Positions 5,795-12,517 of a DNA stretch of 13,259 bases are shown one piece after another. The translations under genes and the position numbers were made by a program. Every line of letters starts with the position of its first letter. Position 1 is the first letter of the stretch. Source of the DNA: an uncultured Butyricicoccus sp. (GTDB taxonomy: Bacteria > Bacillota > Clostridia > Oscillospirales > Butyricicoccaceae); NCBI GenBank assembly GCA_900547195.1, contig URFQ01000070.1:1-13259 (forward strand), in the 5' to 3' direction. The notes under the pieces were generated by a model. It was not told the DNA's origin and did not search any database. It worked only from the letters and a program-made list of their open reading frames with translations.

Positions 5795-7290
5795 CTCTCA
5801 CCCTCCAGAATGCGGTAAATTTTCTCCATATCCAACGCGCTGCGCACCACATCGGCCAGCTTATCGTACTGTTCCTCCTTATAGCGCCGCATATCGAACG
5901 CTTTGGCATCCAGTGTAACGCCCTTTTTATCCGCAAGCGCCTGTACCAGTTTTTCAAGCACCTGTTGCGCATCGAAAATGCCGTGCAGATAACTGCCGTA
6001 GGCATTTTCATACTGGCAGCCATCCAAAACCGTTTCCTTCCCCCGCGTCAGCCTTTGCATGGGCTTTGCGCCGTCCAATAGCGTGGTCTCGCCCATATGG
6101 ATCTCATAGCCAACCGTCTGCGCGCCACTAAGCGCCGCGAGATCGCCGCCAATTTCAAGCAGTGTACCGTGTGCCTGTACGGTTGTCTTTTCGGCTCGGA
6201 ACACCGTTTCCGTTGGCAGAAGCCCCATGCCTCGTATAGAACCGCCGCCTTCGCTGTTGTCTGGGTCGCTGATGCTCCGACCCATCATCTGATAGCCGCC
6301 ACATACGCCGAACACCGGCGTCCCGGCGGCATGCTGTTTCAGAATCTGCGCCTCCAAGCCGCTCTCGCGCAGCCATTTCAGGTCGCTCATGGTGCTCTTG
6401 GTGCCGGGCAGCAGGATTAAGTCCGCACCTTCCAGCTGCTCGGGCCGGTCGGCATACCGCAGCCCAACGCCCGGCACACGCGGCAGGGCGGCAAAGTCAG
6501 TAAAGTTCGAGATGCGCGGCAAACGCACAACTACCAGGTCGAGCAAACCGCCGGCCTGCGTGCGCTCCAGTTGGTCGGACAGGCTATCCTCATCGTCGAT
6601 GTCCAGCCGGGTATACGGTACCACGCCCACGACCGGCTTGCCGGTCAGGTCTTCGAGCATCGTGAGGCCCGGGCGCAGGATTTCCACATCGCCGCGGAAT
6701 TTGTTGATGACCATGCCCTTGATGCGGTCGCGTTCATGGTCTTCCATCAGCATCACCGTGCCGTACAGGGACGCGAACACGCCGCCGCGGTCGATATCGC
6801 CCACGAGCAGCACGGGTGCGTCTGCGAGCTCCGCCATGCCCATATTCACGATGTCATCCTTTTTCAGGTTGATTTCCGCCGGGCTGCCCGCGCCTTCTAT
6901 GACGATGATGTCATACTCAGCGGCAAGACTTTCGTAAGCCTCGCGTACTGCGGGAATCCGCGCGCGCTTGCTGCCCCAGTATTCTTTGGCGGTCTGATTG
7001 CCGGTTGCCTTGCCCAGCACAATAACCTGCGAACCACAGTCGCTCGTAGGCTTTAACAGGATCGGGTTCATGCGCACATCCGGCGCAATCCCCGCCGCTT
7101 CCGCCTGCATGACCTGTGCGCGCCCCATCTCCATTCCATCCGCAGTAATAAACGAATTCAGCGCCATATTCTGTGATTTAAACGGGGCGACGCGGTAGCC
7201 GTCCTGTTTGAAGATACGGCACAGCGCGGCCGCAAGCACGCTTTTTCCTGCGTTGGACGCGGTCCCCTGTACCATGATTGCCTTAGCCAT
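5791..7290 (-). CDS. cbiP: Cobyric acid synthase (glutamine-hydrolysing)
   Basis: CbiP/CobQ uses ATP and glutamine to amidate four side chains (b, d, e, g) of adenosylcobyrinic acid a,c-diamide, giving adenosylcobyric acid. The product is 499 residues, usual for the family. The N-terminal dethiobiotin-synthetase-like ATPase domain starts MAKAIMVQGTASNAGKS with its P-loop at 9-17, then FKSQNMALNSF, IEGAGSPAEINL and GDIDRGGVFASLYGT. The C-terminal triad-type glutamine amidotransferase domain has the nucleophile C330 in FGVCGGYQMMG and H436 in GSYLHGIFD. The frame is open a further 13 codons upstream, but GGAGGTG (7298-7304) sits 7 nt before the ATG at 7290, and homologues begin at MAK. It overlaps the end of cobD by 8 nt and cobO by 4 nt. 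Confidence 0.96.
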   Translation of the reverse strand: MAKAIMVQGTASNAGKSVLAAALCRIFKQDGYRVAPFKSQNMALNSFITADGMEMGRAQVMQAEAAGIAPDVRMNPILLKPTSDCGSQVIVLGKATGNQTAKEYWGSKRARIPAVREAYESLAAEYDIIVIEGAGSPAEINLKKDDIVNMGMAELADAPVLLVGDIDRGGVFASLYGTVMLMEDHERDRIKGMVINKFRGDVEILRPGLTMLEDLTGKPVVGVVPYTRLDIDDEDSLSDQLERTQAGGLLDLVVVRLPRISNFTDFAALPRVPGVGLRYADRPEQLEGADLILLPGTKSTMSDLKWLRESGLEAQILKQHAAGTPVFGVCGGYQMMGRSISDPDNSEGGGSIRGMGLLPTETVFRAEKTTVQAHGTLLEIGGDLAALSGAQTVGYEIHMGETTLLDGAKPMQRLTRGKETVLDGCQYENAYGSYLHGIFDAQQVLEKLVQALADKKGVTLDAKAFDMRRYKEEQYDKLADVVRSALDMEKIYRILEGER

Positions 7291-8344
7291 TTTGAAGCAC
7301 CTCCCGGATTGCCCGGACAAGCCGGTCATTCTCTTGCTGTTTTTTCACCGCGACGCGGAAATATCCCAGCGAAAGGCCTTGGTAGTTTGCACAGTCGCGG
7401 ATCATGATGCCGCGCGGCAGAAGCCTCTCGCGCAGTTCGGCAAATTCCGTATGGAAAAGCAGATAGTTTGCTTCACCTGGATACACCCTGAAACCGCACG
7501 CAATAAGGCCATCGGCCAGCGTCTGCCGCAGCGGCGCGATATAGCGCGCGGTTTCTTCGGCAAAGCCGTCCAGCTGCAACGCGGCTTCTCCGCACGCCTG
7601 TGCGATCACCGATACCCCCCAGGGCTGCCCAGCGGCATATAGCCGCTCGATGGCTTCCCGGTTGGCACTCGCGCACCAGCCCAGCCGCACGCCGGGTACC
7701 GCGTACATCTTGGTGAATGCCCGCACCACGATAAGCCGGTCAAACTCCCGCAGGGACGGCAGCAACGTATGCGCCGGCTCGTCCACCAGAAAATCCGCGA
7801 AGCACTCGTCCACTACCAGCCAAATGTTTTGCCGCCGGCATATTTGGACAATTTCCTGCATTCGCGCGGAATCCACCGTCCGGCCGGTTGGATTGTTGGG
7901 GACGCACAAAAAACAAATATCTATATCATGCAGATCATCCAAAAAACGCGGCGTTACCAAAAAGCCCTCCTGGGCATCCAATGCATGATAACGCACTGCA
8001 CAGCCCTGCCGCGCAAGTGCAGCTGCATATTCCGAGAAAGTCGGCGCGGTCAGCAGCGCACGCCGCGGCCGCAGCACGTCCGCCAGACGGAAAAAGATAT
8101 CCGCTGCGCCGTTTGCGCAGAAGAACATCCCCGGCGAAAGCCCATATTTTTTTGCAAGCCCTTCGGTCAGGCCGCGGCAAAAGGGATCGGGATAATGCTC
8201 ACATTGATCCACCGCGTCCCGCATCGCCTGACGCACCGGTTCCGGAATGCCGCGCGGATTGATGTTGGATGAAAAATCCAGCACCTCCCGCCCGGCAAAC
8301 TGTTCCGCATAGGAGTAAATATCTCCCCCATGCACATATTGCAT
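7283..8344 (-). CDS. cobD: L-threonine-O-3-phosphate decarboxylase
   Basis: CobD is a pyridoxal-phosphate enzyme of the class I/II aminotransferase fold that makes (R)-1-amino-2-propanol phosphate, the linker between the corrin ring and the nucleotide loop. The 353-residue length fits. MQYVHGGDIYSYAEQFAGRE and LDFSSNINPRGIP are characteristic N-terminal stretches. VPNNPTGR (148-155), VVDECFADF with D179, and AFTKMYAVPGVRLGW with the PLP lysine K212 mark the active site. The similar histidinol-phosphate aminotransferase is the main alternative; the SSNINP segment and the neighbours favour CobD. GAGGAGGA at 8351-8358 lies 6 nt before the ATG, and 12 nt separate the gene from the preceding CobU-like stop. 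CbiB, which attaches this product to the ring, is not encoded in the window. Confidence 0.93.
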   Translation of the reverse strand: MQYVHGGDIYSYAEQFAGREVLDFSSNINPRGIPEPVRQAMRDAVDQCEHYPDPFCRGLTEGLAKKYGLSPGMFFCANGAADIFFRLADVLRPRRALLTAPTFSEYAAALARQGCAVRYHALDAQEGFLVTPRFLDDLHDIDICFLCVPNNPTGRTVDSARMQEIVQICRRQNIWLVVDECFADFLVDEPAHTLLPSLREFDRLIVVRAFTKMYAVPGVRLGWCASANREAIERLYAAGQPWGVSVIAQACGEAALQLDGFAEETARYIAPLRQTLADGLIACGFRVYPGEANYLLFHTEFAELRERLLPRGIMIRDCANYQGLSLGYFRVAVKKQQENDRLVRAIREVLQNG

Positions 8345-8356
8345 TGTGTGTCCTCC

Positions 8357-8752
8357 TCAGGGTTCGTTTTCCGGCAGTTTGCCCTTTATGGCCTGTCCGA
8401 TGCCCGCATGGACGCGGATGACGAGGTCTGCGCGCTCCGCCATGTCGCAGCATAGCCGTCCGGTCTTCTCGCGCCAATCCTCCAGTTCTTTTTCGAACGG
8501 CACAACGCCGCATCCAATTTCATCGCAGAGAACAACCTTTCCAGCAAGCAGTCCGGCGAGGCCGTCCGCGCTCTCCCCAGCCATAAGCAGACGGCGCACG
8601 TAACGGTGCAGGCCGTCCACCGCTTTCGCGGAAGCGAACTGCTTCGCCGTGCAGCTCTCTGCGCAGGCGAAATCGGCATCCGCAAGGTGGAAGAGCCGCT
8701 TTGCAAGCTCCCGCTTGCCCTGATACGCCCCGCCAATTAGTAAAACCGTCAT
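8357..8752 (-). CDS. Short CobU-like protein (divergent paralogue)
   Basis: This 131-residue protein resembles CobU (adenosylcobinamide kinase/guanylyltransferase) but is about 45-50 residues shorter. It begins MTVLLIGGAYQGKRELAKRL, a P-loop-like stretch (7-14) with arginine where Walker A has serine or threonine. It then lacks the CobU segment with the guanylylated histidine and the W/F-x-T-x-E motif. The C-terminal half is very CobU-like: VLCDEIGCGVVPFEKELEDW (74-93), then GRLCCDMAERADLVIRVHAG, matching the family NEVGxGIVP and GRxNQxLAxxADxVxxxVAG pattern. The true start is the ATG at 8752, overlapping the cobS stop as ATGA with GGAGG just ahead; the open frame runs further upstream within cobS but that part is a shadow. 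It may be a helper or subfunctionalised partner of the longer CobU at 9534-10067. I infer a cobalamin role from homology and operon only. Confidence 0.8.
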   Translation of the reverse strand: MTVLLIGGAYQGKRELAKRLFHLADADFACAESCTAKQFASAKAVDGLHRYVRRLLMAGESADGLAGLLAGKVVLCDEIGCGVVPFEKELEDWREKTGRLCCDMAERADLVIRVHAGIGQAIKGKLPENEP

Positions 8753-9537
8753 AGGGTCAGACCTCCAAACGCTGCGGCTGCAATGCAAAGCAGCTCGGTT
8801 GTTGAAATAAAAAAACCAGTCAGATCCCCGGTGTTCCCGCCAAACATACGCATGCACATACGGTGATGCAGCAGATACCAGACCCCGATGAACGCCGCAC
8901 AGAGCGTCACCAGACGCAGTCCATATGGGAGCGCGCAGAGTGCCAGTCCGAGTACGATCAAACACGCCAGAATTTCGAGCACAAGCGTTGCTGCGACTGC
9001 TTTTTTGTCGCTGTTTTCGGCAAAGAGGTGCGCAAGCCCGGTGTCCTTTGCGCACTGCATGGTCACGATCTTCAGCGCGCCGAGTGCGCGCGAGAGCGCG
9101 AACCCGATCAGCACGACCGGCAGATACCCCGGGGTATCATACGCCTGCGCAAAGCAGGCGGTTTCGGCCAGCAGAAACGCCATCACCCACAGCGGTCCGA
9201 ATGCGCCGACATGAGAATCCTTCAGGATCATCAAGCGCTTTTCTCGATCGCCGAATGAGCACAGCGCGTCGCAGGTATCGCACAGGCCATCCAGATGGAT
9301 GCCGCCTGAGACGGCAAGCGGCAGCAGCGCCGCGAGGACGGCGTACAGCACGCCCGATGCGCCGAAGTGCACGCAGAACGTAAACCACAGCCATTCCGCG
9401 CCGCCAACTACCAAACCGACCAGCGGCAGGAACGATAGCGCCCACCGCATGGTTTTCTTTTCCCAGTTTACCTGTGGCACCGGGATGGCTGAATACAGTG
9501 AAAACGCAACCAGAAAACCACTGATAATGCTTTTCAT
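8749..9537 (-). CDS. cobS: Adenosylcobinamide-GDP ribazoletransferase (cobalamin synthase)
   Basis: CobS is an integral membrane enzyme that joins adenosylcobinamide-GDP to alpha-ribazole (or its 5'-phosphate), completing the coenzyme. The 262 residues are mostly hydrophobic with several membrane spans. Family motifs are seen: GFLVAFSLYSAIPVP near the start, the acidic GGIHLDGLCDTCDAL (78-92; D83, D87 and D90 are the likely metal ligands), ILKDSHVGAFG (104-114) and FGGNTGDLTGF (232-242). The ATG overlaps the cobU stop (ATGA, 9534-9537), with GGGAG encoded in the last cobU codons. Its own stop overlaps the short cobU-like gene the same way. Placement between two CobU-family genes groups the nucleotide-loop steps. 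Confidence 0.95.
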   Translation of the reverse strand: MKSIISGFLVAFSLYSAIPVPQVNWEKKTMRWALSFLPLVGLVVGGAEWLWFTFCVHFGASGVLYAVLAALLPLAVSGGIHLDGLCDTCDALCSFGDREKRLMILKDSHVGAFGPLWVMAFLLAETACFAQAYDTPGYLPVVLIGFALSRALGALKIVTMQCAKDTGLAHLFAENSDKKAVAATLVLEILACLIVLGLALCALPYGLRLVTLCAAFIGVWYLLHHRMCMRMFGGNTGDLTGFFISTTELLCIAAAAFGGLTL

Positions 9538-10067
9538 AGCAAATGTTCTCCCTTATATGGAACTAAAATGCCGCACACCGATTCAGCCGCCGCGTCCGCG
9601 GACGAAAACAGCGCCTGATTTATGATCCCAAGCATGCGCATGTATCGCATCGTCTCCTCCGGATAAGCTTCCCCGTCCGCGAAGATCTCGTTTGTTACAA
9701 CAACCAGCACATTGCACTGCGCTTCCAGCGCGTCCAGCCCTGTGAGGATGGCGCGCACGGCGTTTCGCCCCGCCCCGTCCGGCGCAAACAACTCATTTGC
9801 GAGCAAATTGGACATGCATTCAAGCAGGATGCCGCCGTAAGGACGCGCCGCCCGAAAATGCGCGAGGTCGGTGTAACGCTCCGCAGTATCGAAGCCTTTT
9901 CCCGCGCGCAAGGTGCGATGCCGGGCAATGCGCGACTCGGCCGCTTTGCCGAAAGGCTGCATGGTCGCCAAATACAGGCGGCTCACGTCCGGCGTGTGGC
10001 GGCACAGGATACGCTCGGCATGCGCCGACTTGCCCGATGCCGCACCGCCCGTTACAACAATTCGCAT
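9534..10067 (-). CDS. cobU: Adenosylcobinamide kinase / adenosylcobinamide-phosphate guanylyltransferase (divergent C-terminal half)
   Basis: CobU phosphorylates adenosylcobinamide and then transfers GMP to it through a guanylyl-histidine. This 177-residue protein has a good Walker A (GGAASGKS, 7-14), LYLATMQPFGKAAESRIARH with the candidate guanylylated H50, R54, and GFDTAERY (58-65), which corresponds to the family W-x-T-x-E motif. The next block, LLECMSNLLANELF, is also conserved. The C-terminal loop differs: TNEIFADGEAYPEETMRYM replaces the usual NEVGxGIVPxxxxxRxFRD pattern, although GIINQALFSSADAAAESVCG is retained. GGAGGGC (10072-10078) lies 4 nt before the ATG, and the gene follows cobT by 12 nt. 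The short paralogue two genes on has the missing GVVP-type loop, which raises the possibility that the two work together. Confidence 0.88.
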   Translation of the reverse strand: MRIVVTGGAASGKSAHAERILCRHTPDVSRLYLATMQPFGKAAESRIARHRTLRAGKGFDTAERYTDLAHFRAARPYGGILLECMSNLLANELFAPDGAGRNAVRAILTGLDALEAQCNVLVVVTNEIFADGEAYPEETMRYMRMLGIINQALFSSADAAAESVCGILVPYKGEHLL

Positions 10068-10079
10068 GGATGCCCTCCG

Positions 10080-11138
10080 TCAGGTCAGTGGCTGATAGGC
10101 ATCGAAATTAGCTTCCTCGAAGCTGATCATGCCGAGATAGGGAGCCAACGCCAAATCCAGCAGCGCGACCGCTGCGACCGCGCCCGTACCTTCGCCAAGG
10201 CGCATGCCCGCGGTGATGAACGGTTTGGCGTCCAGCGCTTTCAGCAGCACCGCGCCCGCAGGCTCTTCGGACTGGTGCGAAACCAGCATATAATCGCGCG
10301 CCGGCGGGCAAATACGCGCGGCACATAGCGCTGCTGCGCAGGCGATGACGCCGTCCACCACTACCGGCAGGCCGCAGGCCGCGCCGCCCAGATACAGCCC
10401 GACCATGCCCGCAATGTCGAGGCCGCCGACCTTGTGCAGTACATCGATTGGATCGGATGCATCAGGCTTGTTGCGTGCGATCGCCCGCTTAATCGCGCCG
10501 ATTTTGTTTTTCAGCCCCTCGCTCGACAGGCCTGCGCCGCGGCCAGTCACCTGCTCCACCGGCAGATTCAAAAGCGCCGCGGTCATCGCCGCCGTACTCG
10601 TCGTGTTGCCGATGCCCATTTCTCCGACGCAGAGCAGCTCATAGCCCTTTTCCCTGCACTCTTCGGCCATGGAAATGCCGACCTCAATGGCGCGGACAGC
10701 CTGCTCGCGCGTCATAGCAGGCCCCTCGGTCATGTCCTTGGTGCCATACATAATTTTGCACTGCCGGATCTTTTCGCCGTGCACATCCACAGCCACGCCG
10801 ATGTCCACCGGGATTACGTCCACGCCTGCCTTTTCGGCCATCAGGCATACTGTAGTCTGTTTCCTGCTCAGGTTCTCGGTCACGATGGCCGTGACCTCCT
10901 GCCCGCACTGGGTTACGCCCTGCGCGACCACGCCGTTGTCCGCACAGAACACGACGACCGCACGCTTCCCGATCTCCGGCTTCGCACGGCGCTGGATACC
11001 CGCGAGCTGGATGATTGCATCCTGTAACAGCCCAAGGCTGCCAAGCGGGATGGCGATGTTGGAAAACCGGTGGCGCGCGCCATTCATGCTCTCTTCGCAC
11101 AGCGGCTGGATACGCCGGATTGTTTGCTCAAAATTCAT
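10080..11138 (-). CDS. cobT: Nicotinate-nucleotide:dimethylbenzimidazole phosphoribosyltransferase
   Basis: CobT activates the lower-ligand base by transferring phosphoribose from nicotinate mononucleotide, giving alpha-ribazole phosphate for CobS. The 352-residue length matches the Salmonella enzyme closely. Conserved stretches are VVFCADNGVVAQGVTQCGQ (63-81), CVGEMGIGNTTSTAA (170-184), GRGAGLS (199-205) and GMRLGEGTGA (311-320) with the likely catalytic base E316. The frame is open 15 codons further upstream, but MNFEQTIRRIQPL matches usual N-termini. The chosen ATG begins 4 nt after the cbiA stop, with a GGGGTG-like binding site across that stop. No bluB or bza benzimidazole-synthesis gene is in view, so the lower ligand used cannot be deduced. 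Confidence 0.96.
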   Translation of the reverse strand: MNFEQTIRRIQPLCEESMNGARHRFSNIAIPLGSLGLLQDAIIQLAGIQRRAKPEIGKRAVVVFCADNGVVAQGVTQCGQEVTAIVTENLSRKQTTVCLMAEKAGVDVIPVDIGVAVDVHGEKIRQCKIMYGTKDMTEGPAMTREQAVRAIEVGISMAEECREKGYELLCVGEMGIGNTTSTAAMTAALLNLPVEQVTGRGAGLSSEGLKNKIGAIKRAIARNKPDASDPIDVLHKVGGLDIAGMVGLYLGGAACGLPVVVDGVIACAAALCAARICPPARDYMLVSHQSEEPAGAVLLKALDAKPFITAGMRLGEGTGAVAAVALLDLALAPYLGMISFEEANFDAYQPLT

Positions 11139-11142
11139 TTTT

Positions 11143-12498
11143 TCACCCCATTTTCGCGCATTTACGGACAAAATTCTCCACAAACGCCTGATTTGCCCGA
11201 AAATACAGATGCGGATAGCCTGCGTATAGGCTGTCCGTCATGTGAACGCACGGCCACGCCTTGCCGTTTGGCTTTTCGGCGCGAAACGCGCTGCCTGCAT
11301 CATCCGACACGGCATAGTGAAACTCGTGCGCGCGGATCTGCTCCCCCGCACGGCACAGCAAACCATCCTGCCGCGCGGTCAAGGTCACATAGCCGAAGTT
11401 TTGCAGCCTGCCGGTCAACTTGGCTGTGCCCGGCACCGCGCCGACCATCGCATGCGCCCGTTCGCCGTCCGCAATATACTCGTGCAGGTACATGAACCCG
11501 CCGCATTCCGCGACCGTCGGCAAGCCGTCCCGGATGCGCGCTGCCAGTTCGTCCCGCAGCGTCCGGTTTGCGGCCAGACCCTCCGCGTACAGCTCCGGAT
11601 ACCCACCGCCGAGATACAGGCCATCGATGTCTTCCGGCAGGTGCGCATCACGGAGCGGCGAAAATTCCACAAGCTCCGCGCCCAGTTCATGCAATACATC
11701 AAAGTTATCGGCATAATAGAAACAGAACGCCCGGTCGCGCGCGACTGCGATGCGCACCGAACGGCCGCACACCGGCATGCATGGCGCAGCAGTCTCGTTA
11801 ATCGGCGGCGCGCTCCGCGCCAGCTCCAGCAGGCCGTCCAGATCGAGGCATTCCTCGGCGGCATCGGCCAGCAGGTCAAGCTTTTTCTGTAAATCCCTGA
11901 TTTCCCCGGCGGTCACAAGCCCGAGATGCCGGTCGGGAATCGCGGCCTCCGGCATGCGCGGCAGATGGCCGTAGACCTTCAGCCCGCCCTTCTCCGCAAT
12001 GGCCTTGTAAAACGGGTACATGCCCTTGGATACCCCGTTGAGAATCACGCCCGCAAGCGTGTTCGGCGCAAAATGCACGAACCCCCTCAGAGTCGCGGCC
12101 ATGGACAGCGACTGCCCCTTCGAGCTGACGACCAGCACGGCGGGCGTGTCGGTCGCGCGCGCCAAGTGGGCCGCGGACGCGGTATCGGTCGTGCCGGAAA
12201 CGCCGTCGTAAAAGCCCATCACGCCCTCAATGATGCCGCAGCCATTCGCTGGGATGGTGCGCGCGAGCTGGCCGCGGCATTCGGCTTGATCGACAAAAAA
12301 CAGGTCGAGATTACGGCTCGGGATACCCAGCACGGCGGTATGGAACATGGGGTCAATGTAATCCGGCCCGCATTTGAATGCACGCAGGGCTTCGCCGCGG
12401 CGGCTCAGCGCGCGCAGCAGCGCGCTCGAAACCGTGGTCTTGCCGCAGCCGCTGTTCGTGCCGCCGATCAGCAGGCGCGGCTGAGTCATTCTTTCCAT
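11143..12498 (-). CDS. cbiA: Cobyrinate a,c-diamide synthase (glutamine-hydrolysing)
   Basis: CbiA amidates the a and c carboxylates of (cobalt-)cobyrinic acid using ATP and glutamine. The 451-residue protein has an N-terminal ATPase domain beginning with RLLIGGTNSGCGKTT (P-loop 13-21), followed by FKCGPDYIDPMFH, EGVMGFYDG and SSKGQSLSMAA. The C-terminal amidotransferase domain has LGGGYPELY (296-304), the nucleophile C332 in VAECGGFMYL, HEFHY (391-395) and H430 in YAGYPHLYF. Length and motifs exclude CbiP, which is longer and has DRGG. The open frame extends back over the end of hemL, but GAGGAGG (12507-12513) supports the ATG at 12498. A second ATG at 12489 is less well placed. The gene follows hemL by 19 nt. 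Confidence 0.96.
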   Translation of the reverse strand: MERMTQPRLLIGGTNSGCGKTTVSSALLRALSRRGEALRAFKCGPDYIDPMFHTAVLGIPSRNLDLFFVDQAECRGQLARTIPANGCGIIEGVMGFYDGVSGTTDTASAAHLARATDTPAVLVVSSKGQSLSMAATLRGFVHFAPNTLAGVILNGVSKGMYPFYKAIAEKGGLKVYGHLPRMPEAAIPDRHLGLVTAGEIRDLQKKLDLLADAAEECLDLDGLLELARSAPPINETAAPCMPVCGRSVRIAVARDRAFCFYYADNFDVLHELGAELVEFSPLRDAHLPEDIDGLYLGGGYPELYAEGLAANRTLRDELAARIRDGLPTVAECGGFMYLHEYIADGERAHAMVGAVPGTAKLTGRLQNFGYVTLTARQDGLLCRAGEQIRAHEFHYAVSDDAGSAFRAEKPNGKAWPCVHMTDSLYAGYPHLYFRANQAFVENFVRKCAKMG

Positions 12499-12517
12499 GT
12501 CCCTTTCCTCCTCATGC

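Noticed and set aside
8753..9055. Extended N-terminus (about 100 residues) for the short CobU-like protein
   Set aside because: The extension lies wholly within cobS in another frame. The ATGA start at 8752 has a binding site and begins the recognisable P-loop domain.
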